From the NCBI GenBank assembly GCA_945861275.1, contig CAMATZ010000002.1:136300-200299 (forward strand): DNA of 64,000 bases. Direction: 5' to 3'. Shown here piece after piece: positions 22,418 through 30,612 of the stretch. The notes under the pieces are model-generated. The model did not search any database. It was not told the origin of the DNA and worked only from the letters and a program-made list of their open reading frames with translations. Numbering within the stretch: the stretch's first letter is position 1; each line of letters begins with the position of its first letter. The translations under genes were made by a program, and so were the position numbers. Origin of the DNA: Bordetella parapertussis (GTDB lineage: Bacteria > Pseudomonadota > Gammaproteobacteria > Burkholderiales > SG8-41).

Positions 22418-23593
22418 TCAAAGCGTGTGCGACTTGTCGCCGCGCGCAAAGCCGACGAGCGCGACATCCACGCCTTTGCCCAGCGCGATGACTTTGAACA
22501 GTTCGCCCATCTCCGCCGGTGACAACAGTTTTTGCGCCTGCGCCGCGAGCGGTGCGTAGGCGCGCGTGTCGATAGCGGGTGTAGCCGAGAGCAACGCGGT
22601 GATTCCGCAGTTGATCAAAAACTGCGCCTGCGTCGCGTAGCCGCACAATTGCGCACCGCCGTCATGTGCCGCGACGGCCATCGCGCTGAAATCAACGTGG
22701 GTGGTAATGTCCTGCAACCCAACCAACGCAAACGGATCATCGTGTGCATGGTGGCGGTAGTGGCACATCAGCGTGCCTTGGTCGCGCTGCGGGTGATAAA
22801 ACTCGCGCGCCGGGTAGCCGTAGTCGATGAACAACATTACGCCGCGCGTGAGCACATGTGCGAGGCTTGTTACCAGTGCGCGGGCGGTTAGATTGATCTC
22901 GGTGCGGTAGCCGTCGGCGGGCAGCGCTATGCCTTCGGCACAGCGCCGCAATTCCTCCGACGCCCTGCTTTCAAACCAATGAAACGAACTACGTCCGGCG
23001 TGGTGTTTCACCAACGCTTCGAGAACTTCGCCGCCACGGGTTGTAACGACTTGCGCCGGCGTGGCATCCAGCACTTCGTTGGCAAGTATCACGCCCTCAA
23101 ATTGCGCGGGCAGCGTCTCCAGCCAATGCACGCAATCCGCCAGCGCCGGCACGCGCCGCGAAATCAGTTCGCGCTGCCGTTCGCGCAAATCGCCACTGAG
23201 CTCCAGAATCAGATAGCTCTCCGGCGCGCAGCCGAGCACTTCCATTTCCAGCAGCACATCCGCCGCCAGCACGCCGCTGCCTGCCCCGATTTCGAGAACG
23301 CTGCGCAAGCCATACGTATGCAATTGCGCAAGCTGCCGCGCGAGGCAACGCGCAAACAGCGGCGACATCTCCGGCGCGGTGATGAAATCGCCGCCTTCAC
23401 CCAGTTTGCGGCTGCCCGCGCTGTAGTAGCCCAGGCCCGGCGCATAGAGCGCCAGTTCCATGTAACGCGCGAAGCTGATCCCGCTCCCTGCCGCCTTTAT
23501 TTCGTGCGCGATCAATGCCGACAATTGATCGCTCAGCGCTTGTGCTTCGGCAGAAGGCGGCGGCAGATGCGCCAGATGCGGCGGAATAATCAC
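22418..23593 (-). CDS. SAM-dependent methyltransferase, MidA/NDUFAF7 family
   Basis: 391 residues. The family (COG1565, DUF185) includes mitochondrial NDUFAF7/MidA, an arginine methyltransferase for complex I assembly; the bacterial substrate is not settled. The SAM-binding motif VLEIGAGSGVLAADVL, then LILELSGDLRERQ and ILANEVLDATP, are typical, as is the start SFARYMELALYAPGLGYYSAG. It is divergent from a pteridine reductase with 41 bp between starts, a pairing I recall from other Betaproteobacteria. The ATG is at 23593. There is no signal peptide, so it is cytoplasmic. Confidence 0.85.
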   Translation of the reverse strand: MIIPPHLAHLPPPSAEAQALSDQLSALIAHEIKAAGSGISFARYMELALYAPGLGYYSAGSRKLGEGGDFITAPEMSPLFARCLARQLAQLHTYGLRSVLEIGAGSGVLAADVLLEMEVLGCAPESYLILELSGDLRERQRELISRRVPALADCVHWLETLPAQFEGVILANEVLDATPAQVVTTRGGEVLEALVKHHAGRSSFHWFESRASEELRRCAEGIALPADGYRTEINLTARALVTSLAHVLTRGVMLFIDYGYPAREFYHPQRDQGTLMCHYRHHAHDDPFALVGLQDITTHVDFSAMAVAAHDGGAQLCGYATQAQFLINCGITALLSATPAIDTRAYAPLAAQAQKLLSPAEMGELFKVIALGKGVDVALVGFARGDKSHTL

Positions 23594-23616
23594 GCCGGAA
23601 TGATCCCTGAATACGC

Positions 23617-23637
23617 TAAAATAAACAATACGTTATG
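23617..23637 (+). repeat. AT-rich dispersed motif in the midA/reductase divergent gap
   Basis: TAAAATAAACAATACGTTATG; its final ATG is the start codon of the pteridine reductase at 23635. One base differs from the AACAATAACTTATG form of other copies. Confidence 0.5.
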
Positions 23638-24387
23638 AAACTTCCTCTGCAAAACAAAACCGTGCTGGTGACCGGTGGCGCGCGGCGCCTGGGTGCGGCG
23701 ATTTGCCGGCGTGTGCATGCGGCCGGCGCGAACGTGATGATTCACTATCGTACTTCGGCGGCGGAGGCCCGCGCACTGGCGAAGCTGCTGAATGCAGTGC
23801 GCAGCGGGAGCGCTGCCTGCGTGAAGGGTGATCTGCTTAACGCCAAGACGCCGCACGCTCTGGTGGCGGCGTGCATTGCCGAGTGGGGACGGCTCGATGC
23901 GCTGGTGAATAATGCATCGAATTTTTATCCTACGCCGGTGGGCCGCATGACCGAGCGCATGTGGCACGATCTCATCGGCGCCAATCTTAAGGCGCCGCTG
24001 TTCATCGCGCAGTGTGCGGCAGGCGAATTGAAAAAACGCCGCGGTGCGATTATCAATATCGTAGATATACACGCCGAGTTTCCGTTGAAGGACTATGTTA
24101 TTTACAGCATTGCCAAGGGCGGGTTGGCGGCGCTCACGCGCTCCCTTGCGCGCGAGCTTGCGCCTGCAGTGCGTGTAAACGGCGTGTCGCCAGGGCCGAT
24201 CTTGTGGCCGGATGCGAACATCTGGAAAAGCCCGCACACGCGCAAGCGTATTTTGGAGCGCACCTTGCTTAAGCGCGTGGGGGCGCCTGACGATATTGCG
24301 CGCACGGTGGAGTTCTTATTAACCGGCGCACCCTACGTCACCGGGCAAATTATCGCCGTGGACGGCGGCCGCAGCATTGCGCTGTAA
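23635..24387 (+). CDS. Pteridine reductase-like short-chain dehydrogenase
   Basis: 250 residues, classical SDR fold. The cofactor motif is TGGARRLG at 13-20, where the Arg in place of the usual Gly pattern is typical of NADPH-dependent pteridine reductases (PTR1, FolM). The catalytic set is Asp144, Tyr157 and Lys161 (VDIHAEFPLKDYVIYSIAK), with Asp in place of the usual Ser, again as in PTR1. The C-terminal VTGQIIAVDGGRSI is standard. It likely reduces dihydro- to tetrahydropterin or folate. ttcA follows after a heptamer-repeat-containing gap of 74 bp. The exact substrate is inferred from family only. Confidence 0.85.
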   Translation: MKLPLQNKTVLVTGGARRLGAAICRRVHAAGANVMIHYRTSAAEARALAKLLNAVRSGSAACVKGDLLNAKTPHALVAACIAEWGRLDALVNNASNFYPTPVGRMTERMWHDLIGANLKAPLFIAQCAAGELKKRRGAIINIVDIHAEFPLKDYVIYSIAKGGLAALTRSLARELAPAVRVNGVSPGPILWPDANIWKSPHTRKRILERTLLKRVGAPDDIARTVEFLLTGAPYVTGQIIAVDGGRSIAL

Positions 24388-24424
24388 GGGCGTGAAGGGT
24401 GAAGGGTGAAAGGTGAAGGGGCGC
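24388..24424 (+). repeat. Heptamer repeat, single arm
   Basis: Tandem GTGAAGG-type units (GTGAAGGGTGAAGGGTGAAA, then GGTGAAGGGG) directly after the reductase stop. No opposite-orientation arm is present here; a short GC hairpin (GCGCTCCTGCGCGC) follows before ttcA. Confidence 0.75.
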
Positions 24425-24461
24425 TCCTGCGCGCACCCTTTTTAATCGAGAAAGCGTAAAC

Positions 24462-25379
24462 ATGGACACACAGGTCATACACATCACCCCGCGTAGCACC
24501 AGGGAGCGCAAGCAGGGCTACGAGTCGAATAAACTTGCCAAACGCCTGCGGCGCCTGACCGGACAGGCGATCGCCGATTTCGACATGATACGCAATGGCG
24601 ACAAGGTCATGGTGTGCCTGTCGGGCGGCAAGGACAGCTACGCGCTGCTTGATATATTGCTGCATCTGAAGGCACACGCGCCGCTGCACTTTGATCTGAT
24701 CGCGGTGAATCTCGACCAGAAGCAGCCGAATTTTCCCGAGCAGGTGCTGCCCGAATATCTGACGCAGCTTGGCGTCCCGTTTCGCATCGAGGCGCAGGAT
24801 ACCTACAGCACCGTCAAGCGCCTGATCCCCGAAGGCAAGACCATGTGTTCATTGTGCTCGCGGCTGCGGCGCGGCGTGCTGTATCGCGTGGCGGGCGAAC
24901 TGGGGGCGACTAAAATCGCATTAGGCCACCATCGTGACGATATTCTCGAAACTTTTCTGTTGAATATGTTTTACGGCGGCAAGCTGAAAACCATGCCGCC
25001 GAAGCTGGTGTCCGACGATGGCAAACACATCGTGATTCGCCCGCTCGCCTATTGCGAAGAAAAAGATCTCGCCGAGTGGGCCGGGGTGAAACAGTTCCCG
25101 ATCATTCCCTGTACGTTGTGCGGCTCGCAGGAGAACTTGAAACGCAAAGAGGCAAAGGCGCTGCTGCGTGAGTGGGAGAAAAAGTTTCCGGGGCGGGTGG
25201 AGACCGTGCTCACCAGCCTGCAGAACATTACGCCGTCGCATATGCTGGATCGGCAACTATTCGATTTTAAATCGATCTCCACTGCCGGTCACGCTGTGCC
25301 GGATGGCGACAAGGCGTTTGACGAGGCCTATGCGTTTACACAGCGCAGCGGTGCCGCGCCGCGAGGAAGGATGTTGTGA
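24462..25379 (+). CDS. ttcA: tRNA 2-thiocytidine(32) synthetase
   Basis: 305 residues. The PP-loop SGGKDS at residues 54-59 activates cytidine 32 with ATP, and the paired cysteines CSLC and CTLCG bind the [4Fe-4S] cluster used for thiolation of tRNAs. The C-terminal region [10 protein letters not shown] matches the TtcA family. It acts in the cytoplasm. It starts at ATG 24462. The stop TGA (25377-25379) overlaps the start of the next gene, so the two are probably translationally coupled. Confidence 0.95.
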   Translation: MDTQVIHITPRSTRERKQGYESNKLAKRLRRLTGQAIADFDMIRNGDKVMVCLSGGKDSYALLDILLHLKAHAPLHFDLIAVNLDQKQPNFPEQVLPEYLTQLGVPFRIEAQDTYSTVKRLIPEGKTMCSLCSRLRRGVLYRVAGELGATKIALGHHRDDILETFLLNMFYGGKLKTMPPKLVSDDGKHIVIRPLAYCEEKDLAEWAGVKQFPIIPCTLCGSQENLKRKEAKALLREWEKKFPGRVETVLTSLQNITPSHMLDRQLFDFKSISTAGHAVPDGDKAFDEAYAFTQRSGAAPRGRML

Positions 25380-26530
25380 TGCAAAAGCGTTTTCTGTCAA
25401 GGTTGTTTAAGGGCGTGCTGTTGCTGATACTGGCCGCGTTGCAAACTGCGTGGGCCGCCACGCCATGCACGAGCGCCACCTCCGACTGCAGCGAATGGAT
25501 CACCGTTGCGGGCGGTCCCTCACGTTCTCTGGTGTATCGTTCGCATGCGCTGCAAACACGCAATGACGGCATCACGCGTGCGTTGGTCATCGTGCATGGC
25601 GGGTCGCGCGACGCCCACACCAACTTCACACACACGCTGGCGGCGGCGTTTATCGCGGGTGCACTCGACAACACGGTTATCGTGTCGCCGCGCTTTGCTT
25701 CCAATCATGAGGCCATCGCTAAAACATTAACCGGAGAAGATGCGGTGGCCGCCGCGCGTGCGCCCGCGCGGGATACGCTCGCCGCCGGCGAACTGAACTG
25801 GGTCAGCCAGTTCGGCGGACGTCACTGGAACGCGGGCGGCGTGGCGTCCAACGCAAAGATTACGTCGTATGAAGTGATCGACGAAATCCAGCGCAAACTC
25901 ACCGACAGGAACGTATTTCCGAATCTTAAATCCATTGTGGTGGCGGGGCATTCTTCCGGCGGACAGTTTGTCGGCCGCTATCAAATGGTTAACCGCGTGC
26001 ATGAGCAAATTTCACAAGCGGGCGTCAAGCTTTCTTACATCGTGTCCAATCCCGGCGCGTACACCTATCTCGATAATCAGCGGCCCACCGCCAGCGCGAT
26101 TCCGCCGAATGTATCGGCATCGGTGCCGGGCTTTATCGACATGAGCACCGCCAAGCCGCCACCGCCGTACCGGCCCTACGCGGACTCGCGTCATTGCGCG
26201 ACGTACGATGTATGGCCGTATGGCATGAAAGATCGCGTCGGTTATGCGTCACAGTTTCCTGATGACCAACTTATCAAGCAGGCGGTGAGCCGTCCGACGA
26301 CGTATGTTCTGGGCGAACTCGATATACTGCCGCTGGTGAATTTTGATATTTCGTGCCCCGCGATATCGCAAGGCAATTCGCGGCTTGCGCGCGGCCTCGC
26401 ATTCAGCCGCTACATCCGCGACAACTTCGGCGCGCAGCACCTCACCGTGGTGCTGGATGGCTGCGGCCACAGCACGCGCTGCATGCTGACGCATGACCGG
26501 ATGCTGCCGCTGTTGTTTCCGAAGGGATAG
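25379..26530 (+). CDS. Secreted alpha/beta-hydrolase-like protein
   Basis: 383 residues from ATG 25379; GTG 25376 in the same frame is possible. The N-terminus has a clear signal peptide (FLSRLFKGVLLLILAALQTA, cut near AWA). VIVHGGSRDAH resembles the oxyanion loop of alpha/beta hydrolases and GHSSG at 190-194 is a nucleophile elbow with Ser192; a late GCGHSTRC could supply the His. It most likely acts on an ester or polymer in the periplasm or outside the cell, but the substrate cannot be read from the sequence. The start overlaps the ttcA stop, an odd partner for a tRNA enzyme. Confidence 0.7.
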   Translation: MQKRFLSRLFKGVLLLILAALQTAWAATPCTSATSDCSEWITVAGGPSRSLVYRSHALQTRNDGITRALVIVHGGSRDAHTNFTHTLAAAFIAGALDNTVIVSPRFASNHEAIAKTLTGEDAVAAARAPARDTLAAGELNWVSQFGGRHWNAGGVASNAKITSYEVIDEIQRKLTDRNVFPNLKSIVVAGHSSGGQFVGRYQMVNRVHEQISQAGVKLSYIVSNPGAYTYLDNQRPTASAIPPNVSASVPGFIDMSTAKPPPPYRPYADSRHCATYDVWPYGMKDRVGYASQFPDDQLIKQAVSRPTTYVLGELDILPLVNFDISCPAISQGNSRLARGLAFSRYIRDNFGAQHLTVVLDGCGHSTRCMLTHDRMLPLLFPKG

Positions 26531-26544
26531 CCTGCTCAGCGCGC

Positions 26545-27543
26545 TTAATCCGCCGCTTTGACGCCCGACGCCTTAACCGCTTTGCCCCACCGCTCGACCT
26601 CTGCTTTCATGAACTTGCCGAAGGCTTCGGGCGCCGTCGGTGTCGGGTCGTAGCCGCGGTCACTGAGTTGCCTGGCGGCGTCGCTGCCGCTGAGGATTTT
26701 GCTGAATACGCTGTTCAACTGCATGATGATCGGCTGCGGTGTACCGGCGGGGGCCATCAGGCCGTACCAGCCGCTAATGACGAAACCCTTGTAGCCCTGT
26801 TCGTCGAGGGTGGCGACCTCGGGCAGTTCGCGCGTGCGCCTGGCAGTGGTGACGGCGAGCGCGCGGATTCTGCCAGCGCGTATCTGCGGTATGGCTGCGC
26901 CGGGGCCGGAAAAGAGCGTTTGCACTTCACCCGCGAGCGCCGCCGTCATCGCGGGGCCGCTGCCGCGATAGGGAATGTGCGTGAGTTTAAGCTTTGCGGT
27001 CTGGTAAAACACTTCCTGCGCCAGATGCGCGGTGACGTTGCCGGAGCCGTAGTTGTAACCGTTGGGTTTGGCTGCCGCGAGCTTGATGAAGTCCGCCAGT
27101 GTTTTGGCCGGCACGCTGGGATGCACTGATACGATGTACGGCTGCTCGATCAGCTGGGTGATAGGCGCGAAATCGCGGCTTACATCGAACGGCACTTTGT
27201 CGTACATCCACGGCGCTACGGCGGTAGCGCCGATTTCCGCGATGATCAGCGTGTAGCCATCCGCATTTGCCTTCGCGCCGATGGCGGTGCCGCTGGTGCC
27301 TTGCGCGCCACCGCGATTGTCGATGAGAATTTGCTGGCCGAGTGCACTGGTCAGCGCCGGTTGCAGGATGCGCGACACCAGATCGGTGCCGCCGCCGGGC
27401 GGGAACGGCACGATCAGGCGGATGGATTTGTTCGGGTAGGTGCCGGCGGTACCCGGCGCGGCCTTTTCCGCAGCAATGGCGATTTGCGGTGGCAGCAGCG
27501 CGCTCGCCGCCAGCGCGGTCAGCACATAAAACCAGTTTTTCAT
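26545..27543 (-). CDS. Bug/TctC-family periplasmic solute-binding protein
   Basis: 332 residues from ATG 27543, giving signal peptide MKNWFYVLTALAASALLPPQ; a longer frame to 27582 adds nothing conserved. The family pattern is clear: YPNKSIRLIVPFPPGGGTDL, then QQILIDNRGGAQGTSG, VPYRGS-type HIPYRGSGPAM and the C-terminal WGKAVKASGVKAAD. These proteins bind carboxylates for tripartite tricarboxylate transporters, but no tctA or tctB lies nearby, so it is an orphan receptor. It is divergent from the HTH-aminotransferase gene and converges on the hydrolase gene. Confidence 0.9.
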   Translation of the reverse strand: MKNWFYVLTALAASALLPPQIAIAAEKAAPGTAGTYPNKSIRLIVPFPPGGGTDLVSRILQPALTSALGQQILIDNRGGAQGTSGTAIGAKANADGYTLIIAEIGATAVAPWMYDKVPFDVSRDFAPITQLIEQPYIVSVHPSVPAKTLADFIKLAAAKPNGYNYGSGNVTAHLAQEVFYQTAKLKLTHIPYRGSGPAMTAALAGEVQTLFSGPGAAIPQIRAGRIRALAVTTARRTRELPEVATLDEQGYKGFVISGWYGLMAPAGTPQPIIMQLNSVFSKILSGSDAARQLSDRGYDPTPTAPEAFGKFMKAEVERWGKAVKASGVKAAD

Positions 27544-27640
27544 CGATAGTCTCGGAGTCAGATTGTAGAGTGACATTACCACGGCTTGAGTCTACACAAA
27601 AGACTTTCCATCACAGAATGATGTTAGCGCTCTAGTAAAA

Positions 27641-27664
27641 TATCAATAAAAACAATAAGTTATG
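27641..27664 (+). repeat. AT-rich dispersed motif in the divergent gap before the HTH-aminotransferase
   Basis: ATCAATAAAAACAATAAGTT followed by ATG. It is nearly identical to the copy at 22185 over 17 bases, although the neighbouring genes are unrelated. Confidence 0.6.
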
Positions 27665-27689
27665 CATTAAATATAAAAGTAACATTGAA

Positions 27690-27718
27690 TTGTCAAATTA
27701 ATTTTGCCGTGTTATTCT
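27690..27718 (+). promoter_or_regulatory. Candidate sigma-70 promoter of the HTH-aminotransferase gene
   Basis: TTGTCA (27690-27695) and TATTCT (27713-27718) are separated by exactly 17 bp in an AT-rich divergent gap. The predicted leader before ATG 27737 would be short, about 12 bases. Confidence 0.45.
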
Positions 27719-27736
27719 TTCACTCAAGGAAATTCC

Positions 27737-29254
27737 ATGACTTGCGCACAACGCCTCGTAGAACTTTTCGGCAGCCAGGCCGAAGTTGCCCGCCGCTTCA
27801 GTCTCGATCGCGCGGTGGTCAGCAACTGGGTGAAGTCGGGCTACGTGCCGGCGCGTTGGGCGATGGAGGTCGAGCAGGTCACCGGCGGTGATGTAACCGC
27901 GGCGGATGTTCTGAACGAAGCAACTGCACGTAAACCGAACCGGCTTAAATCGCGCCCGGACGGCGAAAATCTTTATATCTCCAACGCAGGGAGCAACGCC
28001 ATGAATAACGAATTTGCACCACACAAACGCATTCATTCTTTTCACCCGCCGCAGCGCACGCTGCTGGGGCCGGGCCCGACGGAGATTCATCCGCGTGTGC
28101 TTACGACCATGAGCCAGCCGGCGATTGGTTATCTTGATCCGGTTTTTGTCGAGATGATGGAAGAACTCAAAGCGCTGCTGCGTTACACCTATCAGACCAA
28201 CAATCCGCTGACGTTCCCCCTCTCCGGCCCGGGTTCGGTGGGCATGGAGTTCTGCTTCGTCAACATGGTCTCGCCCGGCGACAAAGTGATCGTGTGCCGC
28301 AATGGGGTGTTTGGCGGACGCATGATCGAAAACGTGGAACGTTGCGGCGCCACCCCCATCGTGGTTGAAGATAAATGGGGCGAGCCGATTGATCCGCAAA
28401 AACTGGAAGACGCGCTGAAAGCCAACCCGGACGCGCGCCTGGTGGCGTTCGTGCACGCGGAAACATCCACCGGCGTACTGTCGGACGCGAAAACGCTGGT
28501 GAACATCGCCCACCAGCACGATGCGCTGACCATAGCCGATTGCGTAACTTCACTCGGCGGTTGCGAAGTGCGCGTCGATGAGTGGAAATTCGACGCGGTG
28601 TATTCCGCCAGCCAGAAATGCCTGTCCTGCACGCCGGGCCTGTCGCCGGTGTCAATCTCGGAGCGCGTGGTTGATTTCGTGAAGGCGCGCAAAGACAAAA
28701 TCCATAGCTGGTTCATGGACATGAACCTGCTGCTCGGTTACTGGGGCTCGACCACACGCACCTATCACCACACCGCGCCCACCAATTCGCTGTTCGGTTT
28801 GCACGAAGCGTTGCTGCTGATCCGCGAAGAAGGTGTCGAAAACAGCTGGGCGCGCCACCGGCGTCATCACACCGCGTTGAAAGCGGGTCTGGAGGCCATG
28901 GGCCTGAAGTTCCTGGTGAACGAAAAATACCAGGTGCCGCAGATGAACGCGGTGTACTGCCCGGAAAAAATCAATGAGGCGCAGGTGCGCAAAACGCTGC
29001 TCGACGAATTCGGCCTCGAAATCGGCGCAGGCCTGGGCCCGCTCGCCGGAAAAATATGGCGCTTTGGTTTAATGGGTTATTCGTGCCGTCCCGACAATGT
29101 CATGTTGTGTTTGTCGGCGCTGGGTTCGGTGCTGGAAGACATGGGCTACGCGGTGCATGTGGGTGACGCCGAAGCGGCGGCGCATGCGGCGTATGCCTCG
29201 ATGCACAGTACTGAAGCCGCCGCCAAAAAGCGCAGGACAGCCAAGGCTGCCTGA
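27737..29254 (+). CDS. HTH domain fused in frame to alanine-glyoxylate-type aminotransferase
   Basis: 505 residues from ATG 27737, preceded by AAGGA. Residues 1-55 form a Cro/YdaS-like helix-turn-helix (FGSQAEVARRFSLDRAVVS, then NWVKSGYVPARWAMEVE). A basic linker (ARKPNRLKSRPDGE) leads to a complete class V, fold type I aminotransferase. The aminotransferase begins with LLGPGPTEIHPRVL, carries the PLP lysine Lys294 in YSASQKCL, and ends in a Lys/Ala tail. Enzymes of this family move amino groups between alanine or serine and glyoxylate. No stop separates the two domains, yet ATG 28001 has its own ribosome site. The protein may therefore be a fusion, two products, or both. MocR regulators are a precedent in principle but use a different HTH and a different aminotransferase class. 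Confidence 0.85.
   Translation: MTCAQRLVELFGSQAEVARRFSLDRAVVSNWVKSGYVPARWAMEVEQVTGGDVTAADVLNEATARKPNRLKSRPDGENLYISNAGSNAMNNEFAPHKRIHSFHPPQRTLLGPGPTEIHPRVLTTMSQPAIGYLDPVFVEMMEELKALLRYTYQTNNPLTFPLSGPGSVGMEFCFVNMVSPGDKVIVCRNGVFGGRMIENVERCGATPIVVEDKWGEPIDPQKLEDALKANPDARLVAFVHAETSTGVLSDAKTLVNIAHQHDALTIADCVTSLGGCEVRVDEWKFDAVYSASQKCLSCTPGLSPVSISERVVDFVKARKDKIHSWFMDMNLLLGYWGSTTRTYHHTAPTNSLFGLHEALLLIREEGVENSWARHRRHHTALKAGLEAMGLKFLVNEKYQVPQMNAVYCPEKINEAQVRKTLLDEFGLEIGAGLGPLAGKIWRFGLMGYSCRPDNVMLCLSALGSVLEDMGYAVHVGDAEAAAHAAYASMHSTEAAAKKRRTAKAA
27988..28003 (+). promoter_or_regulatory. Internal ribosome-binding site and start at the HTH/aminotransferase border
   Basis: AGGGAG at 27988-27993 lies 7 bases before ATG 28001, in frame with the surrounding gene. 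Initiation here would give a free 417-residue aminotransferase, the normal length of the family, with its PLP lysine at position 206. Confidence 0.65.
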
Positions 29255-29258
29255 TCAG

Positions 29259-30497
29259 TCAGCGCACCAATAACGTTGCCAGACCCAACAGCAGTCCCAT
29301 ACTGACCACATCCGTTGCGGTAGTAAGAAAAATGCTCGACGCCGTGGCCGGATCGGCGCCAAAGCGCTTCAGCGTTAGCGGTATCATGGCGCCGCAAATA
29401 CCGCTCACCACGCATGCGCCCACCAGTGCGAGCCACACCACGGCGGCGAGGGTCAGCGCGTGCGGCGATTTTTGTATCGTGGCGTAGGTGAACATGCCGA
29501 GGGCCGCCACGAGTCCGGTGGATGCGCCGTTCAAAAAACCGAGCGAGGCTTCTTTCATCACCAGCATGCGTTCCGATCCGGGTTTCAATTCACCGAGTGT
29601 AAGACCGCGCAAGGTCACCGCCAGCGCCTGACAACCGGTGTTGCCCGACTGACCGGCGAGCACCGGCAAAAATGCCGCAAGCACCACCAGCTTTTCCACC
29701 GTGCCTTCAAACAGGCCTACCACCGCACCGGCGGCAAACGCCGTGAGCAGATTGAGTTGCAGCCACGGGTGGCGGAACTTGAAGCTCTGCGACCAGCGCG
29801 TGGCGAGCCGCTCCTCTTTCTCAACACCGACCATGGTGCCGGCCTGCGCGGTGATGTCGAAGGCCTGCTCCTGAAACATCGCCTGCCCGCGCACCAGACC
29901 GAGCAGCACGCCCTGCGCGTCACACACCGGATAGACCGGATAATGCCGGTCGAGCACCAGCTTCATCGCATCCGCTAACGCCAGCTCGGGTGCGAGCGCG
30001 AAGGCATCACGCAACATCAGTGCATCGAGGCGCGTGTTGCCTTCGGCAAACAGCAGATCACGCATGGTAATAACGCCGAGCAGCTTGCCTGCCGGGTCGG
30101 TGACGTAACCATACGTGATAAACGCCACTTTCACCAGGGTGCGCAACTCGTCCACCGCCTGCTCGACCGTCATTGCGGGCGGGAACACCGCAAGCGCGGG
30201 CTCCATCATGCGTCCGATGCTGCCGTCTTCGTAGGCCTGATTGCGCGTCCACTGACGCGCGGTTTGTGGTGGCACGGCGTGCATCACGCCATCGACCAGC
30301 CCGCGCGGAAGGGCAGCGAGTATGTCCTGGGTGAAAGCGGGGCTCAGCTCGGCGAGCACACTTGCGATAACGGCCGCCGGATGCTGCTCCAATAGCGCCG
30401 CCGCTTCAGGCGCGGACAGCGACTTTACCAGCGGCGCCAACGTCACGTGCGTAGGCTCGGCGGTGGCGGGCGTAGAGACGTTGTTGCTGACGGACAT
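29259..30497 (-). CDS. mgtE: MgtE-like magnesium transporter with CBS domains
   Basis: 412 residues from ATG 30497, chosen because GGGAG stands 7 bases before it. A short N-terminal helical domain (LVKSLSAPEAAALLEQHPAA) is followed by paired CBS modules (about residues 125-245) and a membrane domain of about five helices with the SLC41/MgtE signature PVLAGQSGNTGCQALAV. In known MgtE proteins Mg2+ binding to the cytoplasmic domains closes the channel. The gene converges on the aminotransferase with a 4-bp gap. Cobalt transport is also known in the family, so the ion is inferred. Confidence 0.88.
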   Translation of the reverse strand: MSVSNNVSTPATAEPTHVTLAPLVKSLSAPEAAALLEQHPAAVIASVLAELSPAFTQDILAALPRGLVDGVMHAVPPQTARQWTRNQAYEDGSIGRMMEPALAVFPPAMTVEQAVDELRTLVKVAFITYGYVTDPAGKLLGVITMRDLLFAEGNTRLDALMLRDAFALAPELALADAMKLVLDRHYPVYPVCDAQGVLLGLVRGQAMFQEQAFDITAQAGTMVGVEKEERLATRWSQSFKFRHPWLQLNLLTAFAAGAVVGLFEGTVEKLVVLAAFLPVLAGQSGNTGCQALAVTLRGLTLGELKPGSERMLVMKEASLGFLNGASTGLVAALGMFTYATIQKSPHALTLAAVVWLALVGACVVSGICGAMIPLTLKRFGADPATASSIFLTTATDVVSMGLLLGLATLLVR

Positions 30498-30612
30498 GCG
30501 GCGCTCCCGGATCAAGATTTTACGCGGGCATGTTAGCAGTTTAGACGCTGCTGCCGCTAGGACGTTACAACCTGGCGCTATGTCTGATGTGCATTCCGGC
30601 GGCTATGGAAAA

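Noticed and set aside
27698..28519. 273-residue open frame opposite the aminotransferase
   Set aside because: Antisense to the PLP enzyme, whose motifs are in the plus frame.
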